DNA from: Pterois miles
Taxonomy: Eukaryota > Chordata > Actinopteri > Perciformes > Scorpaenidae
NCBI GenBank assembly: GCA_947000775.1
Contig: CAMQGK010000650.1
Span: forward strand, 942,001 to 1,006,000
Reading direction: 5' to 3'
Length of the DNA stretch: 64,000 nt
Shown in pieces: positions 16,201 to 27,781 of the stretch. Position 1 is the stretch's first letter; the number at the start of each line of letters is the position of its first letter. The position numbers and the translations under genes are program-made. Below the pieces are notes generated by a model. That model had not been told where the DNA came from, did not search any database, and saw nothing but the letters and a program-made list of their open reading frames with translations.

Positions 16201-19200
16201 TGATGTTTTAACATGAAATATTCAACATATTCTCCTATGACGTTTTTCCATGAAATTTTTCAACATACTATACTATGACTTTTTTTTTCATGTTTTTTTC
16301 ATGTACTACATTAGGACTTTTTCTTACAAGACATGAATGCATATACTATAGTACGGTGTTTTTATATAAAATTTTCAATATATACAACTATGACGTTTTT
16401 CCATGAAATTTTTCGACATACAATGACTTTTTTTTAAGGTTTTTCTTCATGTACTATATCAGGACTTTTACTTACTTGAAATGAATGCACATAATATACT
16501 ATGATGGTTTTAGATGAAATTTTTCAATATATACGACTATGACGTTTTTCCAAGAAATTATTCAGACATATTATACTGACTTTTTTTTTATTTACATGTT
16601 TTTTTTCATGTACTATATTAGGACTTTTTCTTACATGAAATGCATACACATACTATACTATGAAGTTTTACCATGAAATTTTTCGACATACTATACTATG
16701 ACTTTTTTTTTTTTTTACATGAAATTTCATGACATATATTATGACTTTTTCGTACTTGAAATGAATGCGCATATGATACTATGATGTTTTTACATGAAAT
16801 TTTCATTATTTTCGATTATGATGTTTTTCCATGAAATTTTTCGACATACTATACTATGACTTTTGTTTTACATGTTTTTTTTCATGTACTATATTAGGAC
16901 TTTTTCTTATATGAAATGCGTACACATACTATAATATGATGTTTTTACATGAAATTTTCAATATATACGACTATGACGTTTTTCCATGAAATTTTTCGAC
17001 ATACTATACTATGACTTTTTTTTTTTTTACATGAAATTTCATGACATATGATATTATGAACTTTTTCTTACATGAAATGAATGTAGATATTATACTATGA
17101 TGTTTTAACATAAAAGTTTTCAACATTTTCTACTATGACGTTTTTCCATGAAATTTTTTGACATACTATAGTATGACTTTTTTTTTACATGTTTTTTTTT
17201 CATGTACTATATTAGGACTTTTTCTTACATGAAATGCGTACACATACTATAATATGATGTTTTTATATACGACTGATGTTTTCCAAGAAATTTTTCGACA
17301 TATTATACTATGAATTTTTTTTTTTTTTTACATGTTTTCTTTTTCTTGTACTATATTAGGACTTTTTCTTACATGAAATGAATACAGATACTATACTATG
17401 ATGTTTTAACATGAAATTTTCAATATTTTCGACTGAAATTTTTCCATGAAATTTTTCGACATACTATACTGTGACTTTTTTTTTTTACATGAAATTTCAT
17501 GACATATATTATGACTTTTTCGTACTTGAAATGAATGCGCATACGATACTATGATGTTTTTACATGAAATTTTCAATATTTTCGACTATGATGTTTTTCC
17601 ATGAAATTTTTCGACATACTATACTATGACTTTTGTTTTACATGTTTTTTTTCATGTACTATATTAGGACTTTTTCTTATATGAAATGCGTACACATACT
17701 ATAATATGATGTTTTTACATGAAATTTTCAATATATACGACTATGACGTTTTTCCATGAAATTTTTCGACATACTATACTATGACTTTTTTTTTACATGA
17801 AATTTCATGACATATGATATTATGAACTTTTTCTTACATGAAATGAATGTAGATATTATACTATGATGTTTTAACATAAAAGTTTTCAACATTTTCTACT
17901 ATGACGTTTTTCCATGAAATTTTTTGACATACTATAGTATGACTTTTTTTTTACATGTTTTTTTTTCATGTACTATATTAGGACTTTTTCTTACATGAAA
18001 TGCGTACACATACTATAATATGATGTTTTTATATACGACTGATGTTTTCCATGAAAATTTTCGACATACTATACTATGACTTTTTTTTTTTCACGTTTTT
18101 TTTTCTTGTACTATTAGGACTTTTTCTTACATGAAATTAATACACATACTATACTATGATGTTTTAACATGAAATTTTCAATATTTTCGACTATGACATT
18201 TTTTCATGAAATTCTTCGACATACTATACTATGACTTTTTTTACATGAAATTTCTTCACATATGATATCATGAGTTTTTCTTACTTGAAATGAATGCACA
18301 TAATATACTATGATGGTTTTAGATGAAATTTTTCAATATATACGACTGACGTTTTTCCAAGAAATTTTTCGACATACTATACTATGACTTTTTTTCATGA
18401 AATTTCATGACATATGATATTATGAACTTTTTCTTACATGAAATGAATGTACATATTATACTATGATGTTTTTATACAAAGTTTTTCAACATATTCTCCT
18501 ATGACGTTTTTCCATGAAATTTTTCGACATACTATACTATGACTTTTTTTTTTACATGTTTTTTTTTCATGTACTATATTAGGACTTTTTCTGACATGAA
18601 ATGCATACATATACTATACTATGATGTTTTAACATGAAATTTTCAACATATTCTCCTATGACGTTTTTCCATGAAATTTTTCAACATACTATACTATGAC
18701 TTTTTTTTTTTACATGTTTTTTTCATGTACTACATTAGGACTTTTTCTTACAAGACATGAATGCATATACTATACTACGGTGTTTTTATATAAAATTTTC
18801 AATATATACAACTATGACGTTTTTCCATGAAATTTTTCGACATACAATGACTTTTTTTAAGGTTTTTCTTCATGTACTATATCAGGACTTTTACTTACTT
18901 GAAATGAATGCACATAATATACTATGATGGTTTTAGATGAAATTTTTCATTATATACAACTATGACGTTTTTCCAAGAAATTTTTCAACATATTATACTA
19001 TGACTTTTTTTTTATTTACATGTTTTGTACTATACTAGGACTTTTTCTTACATGAAATGAATGCACATAATATACTATGATGGTTTTAGATGAAATTTTT
19101 CAATATATACGACTATGACGTTTTTCCAAGAAATTATTCGGACATATTATACTGACTTTCTTTTTTTTTTTTCTTTTACATGTTTTTTTTTCATGTACTA

Positions 19201-20562
19201 TATTAGGACTTTTTCTTACATGAAATGCATACACATACTATACTATGAAGTTTTACCATGAAATTTTTCGACATACTATACTATGACTTTTTTTTTTACA
19301 TGAAATTTCATGACATATATTATGACTTTTTCGTACTTGAAATGAATGCGCATATGATACTATGATGTTTTTACATGAAATTTTCAATATTTTCGATTAT
19401 GATGTTTTTCCATGAAATTTTTCGACATACTATACTATGACTTTTTTTTTTTTTACATGTACTATATTAGGACTTTTTCTTACATGAAATAAATACACAT
19501 ACTATACTATGAGGTTTTTACATGAAATTTTCAATATATACGACTATGACGTTTTTCCATGAAATTTTTCGACATACTATACTATGACTTTTTTTTACAT
19601 GAAAATTCATGACATATGATATTATGAACTTTTCTTACTTGAAATGAATGTACATATTATACTGTGATGGTTTTACACAAAATTTTTCAACATATTCTCC
19701 TATGACGTTTTTCCATGAAATTTTTTGACATACTATACTATGACTTGTTTTTTAACATGTTTTTTCATGTACTATATTAGGACTTCTTCTTACATGAAAT
19801 GCATACACATACTATACTATGATGTTTTTCCATGAAATTTTTCGACATACTATACTATGAATTTTTTTCTTTACATGTTTTTTTTCTCTTGTACTATTGG
19901 GACTTTTTCTTACATGAAATGAATACACATACTATACTATGATGTTTTTACACGAAATTTTCAATATTTTCGACTATGACGTTTTTCCATGAAATATTTC
20001 GACATACTATACTATGACTTTTTTTTACATGAAATTTCTTCACATATGATATGAGTTTTTCTTACTTGAAATGAATGCACATAATATACTATGATGGTTT
20101 TAGATGAAATTTTTCAACATATATGACTATGACGTTTTTCCAAGAAATTTTTCGACATACTATACTATGACTTTTTTTTTTTTTTACATGTTTTTTTCAT
20201 GTACTATATTAGGACTTTTTCTTACATGAAATGCGTACACATACTATACTATGATGTTTTTACATGAAATTTTCAATACTTTCGACTATGACGTTTTTCC
20301 ATGAGATTTTTCGACATCCTATTTATGACTTTTTTTTTACATGAAATTTCATGACATATGATATTATGACTTTTTCGTACTCGAAATGAACGCATACTAT
20401 ACTATGATGTCTTTCCATGAAATTTTCAATATTGTCGACTATGACATTTTTCCATGAAAATTTTCGACATACAATACAATGACTTTTTTTTAAGGTTTTT
20501 CTTCATGTAGTATATTTTGACTTTTACTTACATGAAATGAATGCATATACTATACTATGATG
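13287..20562 (+). repeat. Core satellite array, about 155-bp monomers (second part)
   Basis: This continues the array after the SINE with the same four-subunit monomers. Higher-order blocks are obvious by eye. The series near 16,717-17,270 recurs near 17,489-18,040, about 770 bp or five monomers later. The series from about 15,974 recurs at about 18,396, about 2.42 kb later. The series at 14,724 matches that at 11,705, about 3.0 kb away. No coding sequence is supported. Confidence 0.95.
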
Positions 20563-20937
20563 TCTTGTGCCAGTTTGTTCCTCAGCAGTAATAATTGTGA
20601 TAATTATTATTATTATTGGAAACCTGTTGGTTGAATTAAACAGGATTCCTATAATCTTACTGCAGCAGCATGAATGAAACTCAGAACAGAGGCACCATTC
20701 ATCACCTCTCACTGCAACGCATTGATTTATTTTTCTATTTATTTATTAGGCCAAAATGATTCAATACTGTACAGTAAAATGAGTTGCTGTTGTAAAATAT
20801 GCTTCATAAAACAGGAAATGTGAGTGAAAAGAATAAAAATATCAGAATTTTTAACAGATGTTGACGGCTTCAGTCTGCTGGACATCTAACAGTCTGAGGT
20901 GAAGTGGTGTTGATGTGATGAAAGGAAGGAAAGGAAA
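20563..20937. other. Unrecognised 375-bp non-satellite segment inside the array
   Basis: This is ordinary-complexity sequence with an ATT/TTA microsatellite-like patch near 20,603-20,618. It is bounded on the left by a satellite monomer ending CTATGATGT and on the right by a satellite segment starting at GAAATTTTTCGACAT. I do not recognise a transposon family, terminal inverted repeats, a tRNA-like head or a gene. About a dozen bases of the monomer seem to be missing at the junction, so it may be a replacement or filler event rather than a clean insertion. Confidence 0.6.
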
Positions 20938-21660
20938 TTTTTCGACATACTATACTATGACTTTTTTTTAATGTTTTTTTTCATGTACTATATTAGGACT
21001 TTTTTGTACTTGAAATGAATGCATATACTATACTATGATGTTTTTACATTAAATTTTCAATATATACAACTATGACGTTTTTCCATGAAATGTTTCGACA
21101 TACAATACAATGAATTTTTTTAAGGTTTTTCTTCATGTACTATATTATGACTTTCACTTACATGAAATGAATGCACATATGACTTTTTTTTACATGAAAT
21201 TTCATCACATATGATGAGTTTTTCTTACTTTCTTACATATGATGAGTTTTTCTTACTTTCTTACATATGAGTTTTTCTTACTTGAAATGAATGCACATAA
21301 TATACTATGATGGTTTTAGATGAAATTTTTCAATATATATGACTATGACGTTTTTCAAAGAAATTTTTCGACATATTATACGATGACTTTTTTTTTACAT
21401 GTTTTTTTTTCATGTACTGTATTAGGACTTTTCCTTACACGAAATGAATACACATACTATACTATGATGGTTTTAGATGAAATTTTTTCAAAATATTCTA
21501 TGACGTTTTTCCATGAAATTTTTCAACATACTATGACTTTTTTTTTTAAGGTTTTTCTTCATGTAGTATATTATGACTTTTACTTACATGAAATGAATGC
21601 ACATACTATACTATGATGTTTTTTCATGAAATTATTTAACATATGCTACTATGACATCTT
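20938..21660 (+). repeat. Satellite array resumes, partly degraded
   Basis: Satellite monomers resume in the same orientation but are more irregular. A short unit (GATGAGTTTTTCTTACTTTC) is locally triplicated near 21,211-21,270. Monomer length becomes less regular toward the right. Confidence 0.85.
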
Positions 21661-22195
21661 TATTACATTTTTCCATATACTATGACTTTTTTTAGATATA
21701 GGTACTATGACGTTTTAATGACTTTTGTGGACATAAATTATGATTTTTCAACATACTACACTGATTTTTTGATGACATTTTTCGCCATACTATACTATGA
21801 CGTTTTTGGAAATTGTATACTATTGCTGTTTTTCGACATACTATACTATGACATGTTGACATTTGTTGAAATACTATAGGATGACACTGTCAACACAATA
21901 TACTTTGAATTTTTAACATTGTTAGACATACTATACTTTGACAATTTTATGACATTTTTCGACATACTATACATGATGTTATAACTTTTTTCATCAAACT
22001 ATACGATGACTGTTATTGACATATTATACAATGACTTTTTAATGAATTTTTAAAAATGCTATTCTACGACTATTTTTGACATAGTATCCTATGACATTTT
22101 CGACACAATAATTTTTATTTTTTAGGACATACTATACGTTGATTTTTTTTCGACATACTATGACTATTTTAGGACATTTTTGGACATACTATAGT
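21661..22195 (+). repeat. Degenerate right edge of the T-rich satellite
   Basis: Short irregular units of about 35-50 bp dominate, with GACATACTATACTATGAC-like cores and T tracts, similar to the left edge at 1-720. The T-rich strand is still on top. It ends at the orientation switch near 22,195. Confidence 0.8.
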
Positions 22196-23755
22196 AAATA
22201 AATACAAAAGTCATACCACAGTGTGTTAAAGTCATAAAAGTCATCGTATAGTATTTTATTAAAAAGTCATAGTATAGTATGTCGAAAAAGACATTAAAAA
22301 GTCATAGTATGATTTGTCGATAAAAGTCACAGTATAGTATGTTGAAAAAAATTATAAATAAGTCATACTATAGTACGTCAAAAAAAAGTCATCGTATACT
22401 ATGACAAAAAAAAAAGTCCTGGTATAGTATGTCAAAAAAAGTAATTAAAAAGTCATACTACAATTTCTCAAAAATTTCATAGTATAGTATGTGGGGAAAA
22501 AAGTCATAGTACAGTATGTCAAAAAAAAGTCCTAGTATAGTGTGTCAAAAAAAATCATAAAACTCATAGTATAGTATGCTAAAAAGTATAGTATGTTAAA
22601 AAAAAGTATAGAGTATAACATGATGGAAAAAGCCATAAATAAATCATAGTATATCATGTTGTTAGTCATAGCATGCTCTTGGTAATTTTTCAAAAAAAGT
22701 CATAGTATACTATGCCAAAAAAAGTCCTCGTATAGTATGACGATAATAGTCACAAAAAGTCTCATTATGCTGAAAAATGTCATAGTATAGTACATTGAAA
22801 AATGTAATGAAAAAGAACAGTATAGTATATCGCAAAATGTCATAGTATAGCATGTTGAAAAAAGTCATTAAAAAGTCATCGTAGAATATGTTGAAAAGAG
22901 TAAAAGGATAGCATGTCAAAATAGGGTCATAGTATAGTGTGTAGAAAAAAAGGATAAAAAGTCATAGTGTAGCATGTCGAAAAAGTCAAAGTATAGAAGG
23001 TCGAAAAGACATAAAAAGTCATAGTATAGCATGTCGAAAAAAAAGTCATAGTACAGTATGCCAAAAAAAAAAGTCATACTATAATTTCTCTACAAAATCA
23101 CCGTATAGGCTGTCGAAAAAGGTTATAGTATAGTATGTTGAAAAAAGATAGTATAGTATGTTGAAAAAAGTTAGAAACACCATAGTACAGTATGTCAAAA
23201 AATGTCATAGTATAGTATGTTGAAAAAAGGCATAGTATAGTATGTCGAAAAAAGTCAGTTTACTATGACAAAAAGTCATAGTATGTCAAAAAGTCACAAA
23301 AAAGTCTTCGTATATTATGTTGAAAAAAGTCATAGTATAGTATGTTAAACAAATACATAGAACAGTGTCAAAAAATTCATAAAAGTCAGAGTATAGTGTA
23401 TCGAAAAAAGTCATAAAAGTATAGTATAGTATAGTAAGGCATAGTATGTCGAAAGAAATTATTAAAATGTCATAATATATGTCGAAAAAGTTATTGTATA
23501 GTATGTCAAAAAAGTCATTGTGTAGTATGTCGAGAAAAATCATAAAAAAAAGTCATACTATAGTATGTTGAAAAAAGTTTAAAAAAAAAAGTCATATTAT
23601 GGTGTGTCGAATAAACTCATAGTATGTTGAAAAAAGTCAATATGGTATGTTGAAAAAAGTCATTAAAAAGTCATAGTACAGCATTTCAAAAAAGTCATTA
23701 AAAAGTCATAGTATAGTACATGGAAAAATGTAAAAAAAAAAAAAAAACTCAGTCT
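22196..23755 (-). repeat. Inverted satellite arm, A-rich short units
   Basis: The top strand now carries GTCATAGTATAGTATGTCGA followed by A tracts, the reverse complement of the motif to the left. Units are about 25-50 bp and irregular. There is no sign of the four-subunit 155-bp monomer. It ends in an A16 tract (about 23,732-23,747), next to a Tc1-type terminal sequence. No gene is visible. Confidence 0.9.
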
Positions 23756-23756
23756 A

Positions 23757-23862
23757 TACTGAACTAAAATAGCCACTTTTGCTTTTGCTCCCATGTTTTA
23801 TGCGCTAAAGTCAAACGTAAGACTTTTTCTATGGACACAAAAGGCCTATTTCTCTCATGGCC
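23757..23862. mobile_element. Solo terminal segment of a Tc1-like transposon
   Basis: This matches the terminal region of the broken Tc1-like element at 40,011 almost base for base over about 100 bp. Shared stretches include TTTTATGCGCT, AAGACTTTTTCTATG and ACACAAAAGGCCTATTTCTC. The transposase and the other end are missing, so it is either a truncated copy or a short non-autonomous derivative. Confidence 0.75.
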
Positions 23863-23869
23863 AAATACA

Positions 23870-24200
23870 GGCTTCTTGAGGCCACAGTAACTTGGCCTTC
23901 GCCTGCCAAAATCAGTGGCTGTTTGTGCCAAATTTAAAGAAAATTTCCTGAGATATTATGAGAAACATATGGATGTTATGTCGCAGTGACCTTGACCTGT
24001 GACCACCAAAATGTCATCGGTTCATCCTTTAGTGTAAGTTTGAAGAAATTCCCTCCAGACATTCCAGAGATATTGTGTTCTGTGGACCGGACAGATGGAC
24101 AACCCGGAAACATACTGCCTCCGGCCACGCAGCTGACAGCAGATACAAAGATATTCAGTACTGAATTTACCACCACAGAAACTGTACCGAGGACACCTGG
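23870..24200. repeat. Interspersed repeat fragment of a common teleost type
   Basis: The stretch GTGACCTTGACCTGTGACC, then AAGAAATTCCCTCCAGACAT, and an end containing CCTCCGGCCACGCAG, form a pattern I recognise as a widespread teleost interspersed repeat. I cannot assign a class. Short open frames cross it on both strands but none is gene-like. It directly follows the Tc1-type end. Confidence 0.55.
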
Positions 24201-24439
24201 ATGAAAACCAGACCACTATACATTTACTTACAAATCTACAAGGAGATGTTGTTATAGGTCCTTTAAGACATTTTTTTTTTAAATTAAAAATATTTGCCCC
24301 TCAACTCCTTGGGCTGACATGGACTTATCTGTTCTCTGTTTTGTCTTTGTTGGTCAACAGTAGAAATTCACAAGTTTGAAATTGGCACAAAGTTGCAATG
24401 AACCTCATTTGCAAACACAAGGTTTGAGACTTTTTTTTT

Positions 24440-24570
24440 TGTTTGTTTAGACCCGGCAAATAAAATCGCACACGCCTGTGTGACGTACCTCGGGTGGGGA
24501 TCGAACCATGTCCGCACGTTGGTGGTCGGCGTCCTTCACTACTGGACCATTTCTGGTTACGATCAACAAG
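24440..24570 (-). mobile_element. Fragment of a tRNA-derived SINE head
   Basis: On the minus strand an A-box-like TGGTCCAGTAGTGAAGG is followed about 35 bp later by a B box, GGTTCGATCCCC, with a T-rich stretch at the low-coordinate side. It does not fold as a complete tRNA and lacks a clean acceptor stem, so a SINE relic is the better reading. It is not the same family as the SINEs at 13.0, 40.4 and 44.4 kb. Confidence 0.55.
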
Positions 24571-25116
24571 AAGAAAATGAGGCCGAAGCTGCAGAAAGTT
24601 CACCTCCCATCAACCTGCAGAGAAACAGAGATAACAGACTGAAACCTGACCTGGTGTTCTTTAGGCAGTTCAGTTGTTTCTTAGAGGACGTTTCAGTGCT
24701 CACTGAGGAGTTTACAATGGCCCTTTGGGGGTTCAAGGGTCATTTGGATATTGTATTGATCACTGAAGAGATTCAGCGTGTCAGCGTGTGCGTTTTTTAA
24801 CACACTGAAACTTTTGCCAATTCTTCTCTGATAAGAATCCAGGCAGCTCAAGCACAATTTCCTTCCACTGCATATCTCATGCATCCTTGTTTCCGCTCAT
24901 GTATCTTACAATGGAGATGACCTTTGAGCGTGTTGTAGCCTAATAACTGATCTGAGTTAGAGTTTATAATGAATCACCATGGCCAAAAGCATGTTTACAT
25001 GCTTGTTAAATAATAGTGAAGTGTGCAGCATTATTTCATTTTCAGACACTAGATACTACAAGGAGACTGCAGTTTTTAATGCTTTTCATTGAGATTGTCA
25101 GATGTTTACTATATCA
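24571..25116. other. Intergenic DNA, nothing recognised
   Basis: Mixed-complexity sequence with only short chance reading frames. No repeat family, RNA gene or splice-supported exon was seen. Confidence 0.5.
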
Positions 25117-25395
25117 CTAATGTCCTAAAAAAGTCATACTGTTGAGAAAAAGTGTAGTGCATTATAAAATTACACAAAGTCTGTCACAAAAATGTCATAA
25201 AAAAATCATACTATCATGAAACAGCACAAGTATAGTACATTATAAAGTCATAGTCATAAAAAAAAATCATACTGTAGTATACTATCATAATGTCATAAAA
25301 AGTTATAGCACAATGTGTTATAACATTTCCTGAAATCATAAAAAGTCATACTATAGTATAAAAATGTCAATAAAAAGTCATAGTATAAAAGTCTC
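25117..25395 (-). repeat. Small satellite-related A-rich patch
   Basis: Short units of the GTCATA...AAAAA type related to the inverted satellite arm at 22.2-23.8 kb (AAAAAGTCATACT, ATGTCATAAAAA). They are heavily degenerate, with no clear period. This shows the satellite motif family is dispersed rightward outside the main block. Confidence 0.7.
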
Positions 25396-26890
<1,495 letters not shown>

Positions 26891-26898
26891 GGTGTCTA

Positions 26899-27010
26899 GG
26901 GATTCCCTCTGCTTTCTGTTAGCTTTTTATTGCACAGGGGCGGGAACTAACGGAGCTTGGGATTCCCACTTTCTCTCTCTGTGTGTGGGAAGATGGACTA
27001 CTATATTAAG
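26899..27010 (+). promoter_or_regulatory. Putative proximal promoter with two kappaB-like motifs and a TATA-like box
   Basis: Two identical GGGATTCCC motifs lie at 26,899-26,907 and 26,959-26,967, exactly 60 bp apart. A TATATTAAG sequence lies at 27,002-27,010, about 42 bp upstream of the ATG. The 9-mers resemble NF-kappaB half-palindromes but are one base off the ten-base consensus. If the TATA-like box is used, the 5' UTR would be only about 15-25 nt. Activation-induced transcription would suit a TNF-family ligand, but this is inference from motifs alone. Confidence 0.4.
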
Positions 27011-27051
27011 GAGCCACGATTCAATCCACAACAAGTATCACAGTCTGCAAT

Positions 27052-27781
27052 ATGGAGAGTCAACAAGCAGGACAGGAGGAAGCACTGGTGGAGGTCAAGG
27101 TGGAAACGGACTGTCTGGAAGCTGTTCAGCGACCCAGAGGCTCACCTGCAGACTGCCGTGGCTGCCTCAAGTGTACAGTTGCTTTGGCAACAGTGATGGG
27201 ATTGGTCATTGTGGCTCTGGTGGCGGTCTATATCCATCTTTTTTTCATGTTCACCATGCCATCATGCAACCAGGTGAGAAACAACTCATAGCATTAATTT
27301 AACCAAATATTATTTCTGATGTGTCGTTACTATGTGTATCTGTTAAAAATCATTCTCTCTGTCTACAGGATTCCCATCCGCTCAATGATACAGCAAAATT
27401 TTACATAACCTGCAAACTAAACAGTAAGCATCACTTATATTTCAATTGCTTCCTACATTCCTATTTACATGTCTCAGTGTGCTGATGGAAAATATATTCT
27501 TTTCCTCCATAGAGAGTGATGAACAGCGAAGATATGACATCTTAACTGTGAATAAAACTGCAACCTACTTAATCTACGGAGAGGTGAAGAACGCCAGCAA
27601 AGAGGTTACTCTCATTCAAACACGGAGGAGTAGCAGTCCAATCCAAAAGAAGACAGGGAGTAAGGAAGAGAGAGACATATTCTTTTTAGATAAGGTCAAA
27701 CTGATCAGTGGCACCAGAATAAGCATTGACTTTGAGTCTAACCTCCCAGACAGCTGCAAGTTCCTTCTCTTTGAACTCTGA
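27052..27781 (+). CDS. tnfsf18: TNF-superfamily ligand, TNFSF18 (GITR ligand)-like, three exons
   Basis: I predict a type II membrane protein of 181 residues. Exons are 27,052-27,273, 27,369-27,423 and 27,513-27,781; all introns have GT/AG ends and the joined frame is open to the TGA at 27,779. Residues 1-40 are cytoplasmic, about 41-67 form one hydrophobic membrane helix (TVALATVMGLVIVALVAVYI), and about 100-181 form a short TNF-homology domain containing TATYLIYGEV, the strand that in family members reads like LYLIYGQV, and ending DSCKFLLFEL. Four N-glycosylation sequons lie at about residues 80, 92, 106 and 119. Length and three-exon layout fit TNFSF18 and TNFSF4. The YLIYG match favours TNFSF18, whose receptor GITR costimulates T cells. 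Convergent pairing with faslg supports the locus. TNFSF4 or a fish-specific relative cannot be excluded. The ATG is chosen because it leads directly into the membrane helix and follows a TATA-like box. Confidence 0.75.

Noticed and set aside
873..21616. Numerous 60-98-codon reading frames within the satellite on both strands
   Set aside because: They are repeat-phase artefacts of the same low-complexity monomer, rich in Phe, Ile, Lys and Tyr, with no domain or splice context.
1..23755. CRISPR-like array
   Set aside because: There are no unique spacers between conserved repeats, all sequence is repeat, and the genome is vertebrate.
1..23755. Centromere proper
   Set aside because: Monomer length and dyads are suggestive, but the array grades into TE-rich DNA with immune genes within 30 kb. 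No evidence from sequence alone; kept only as a hypothesis to test.
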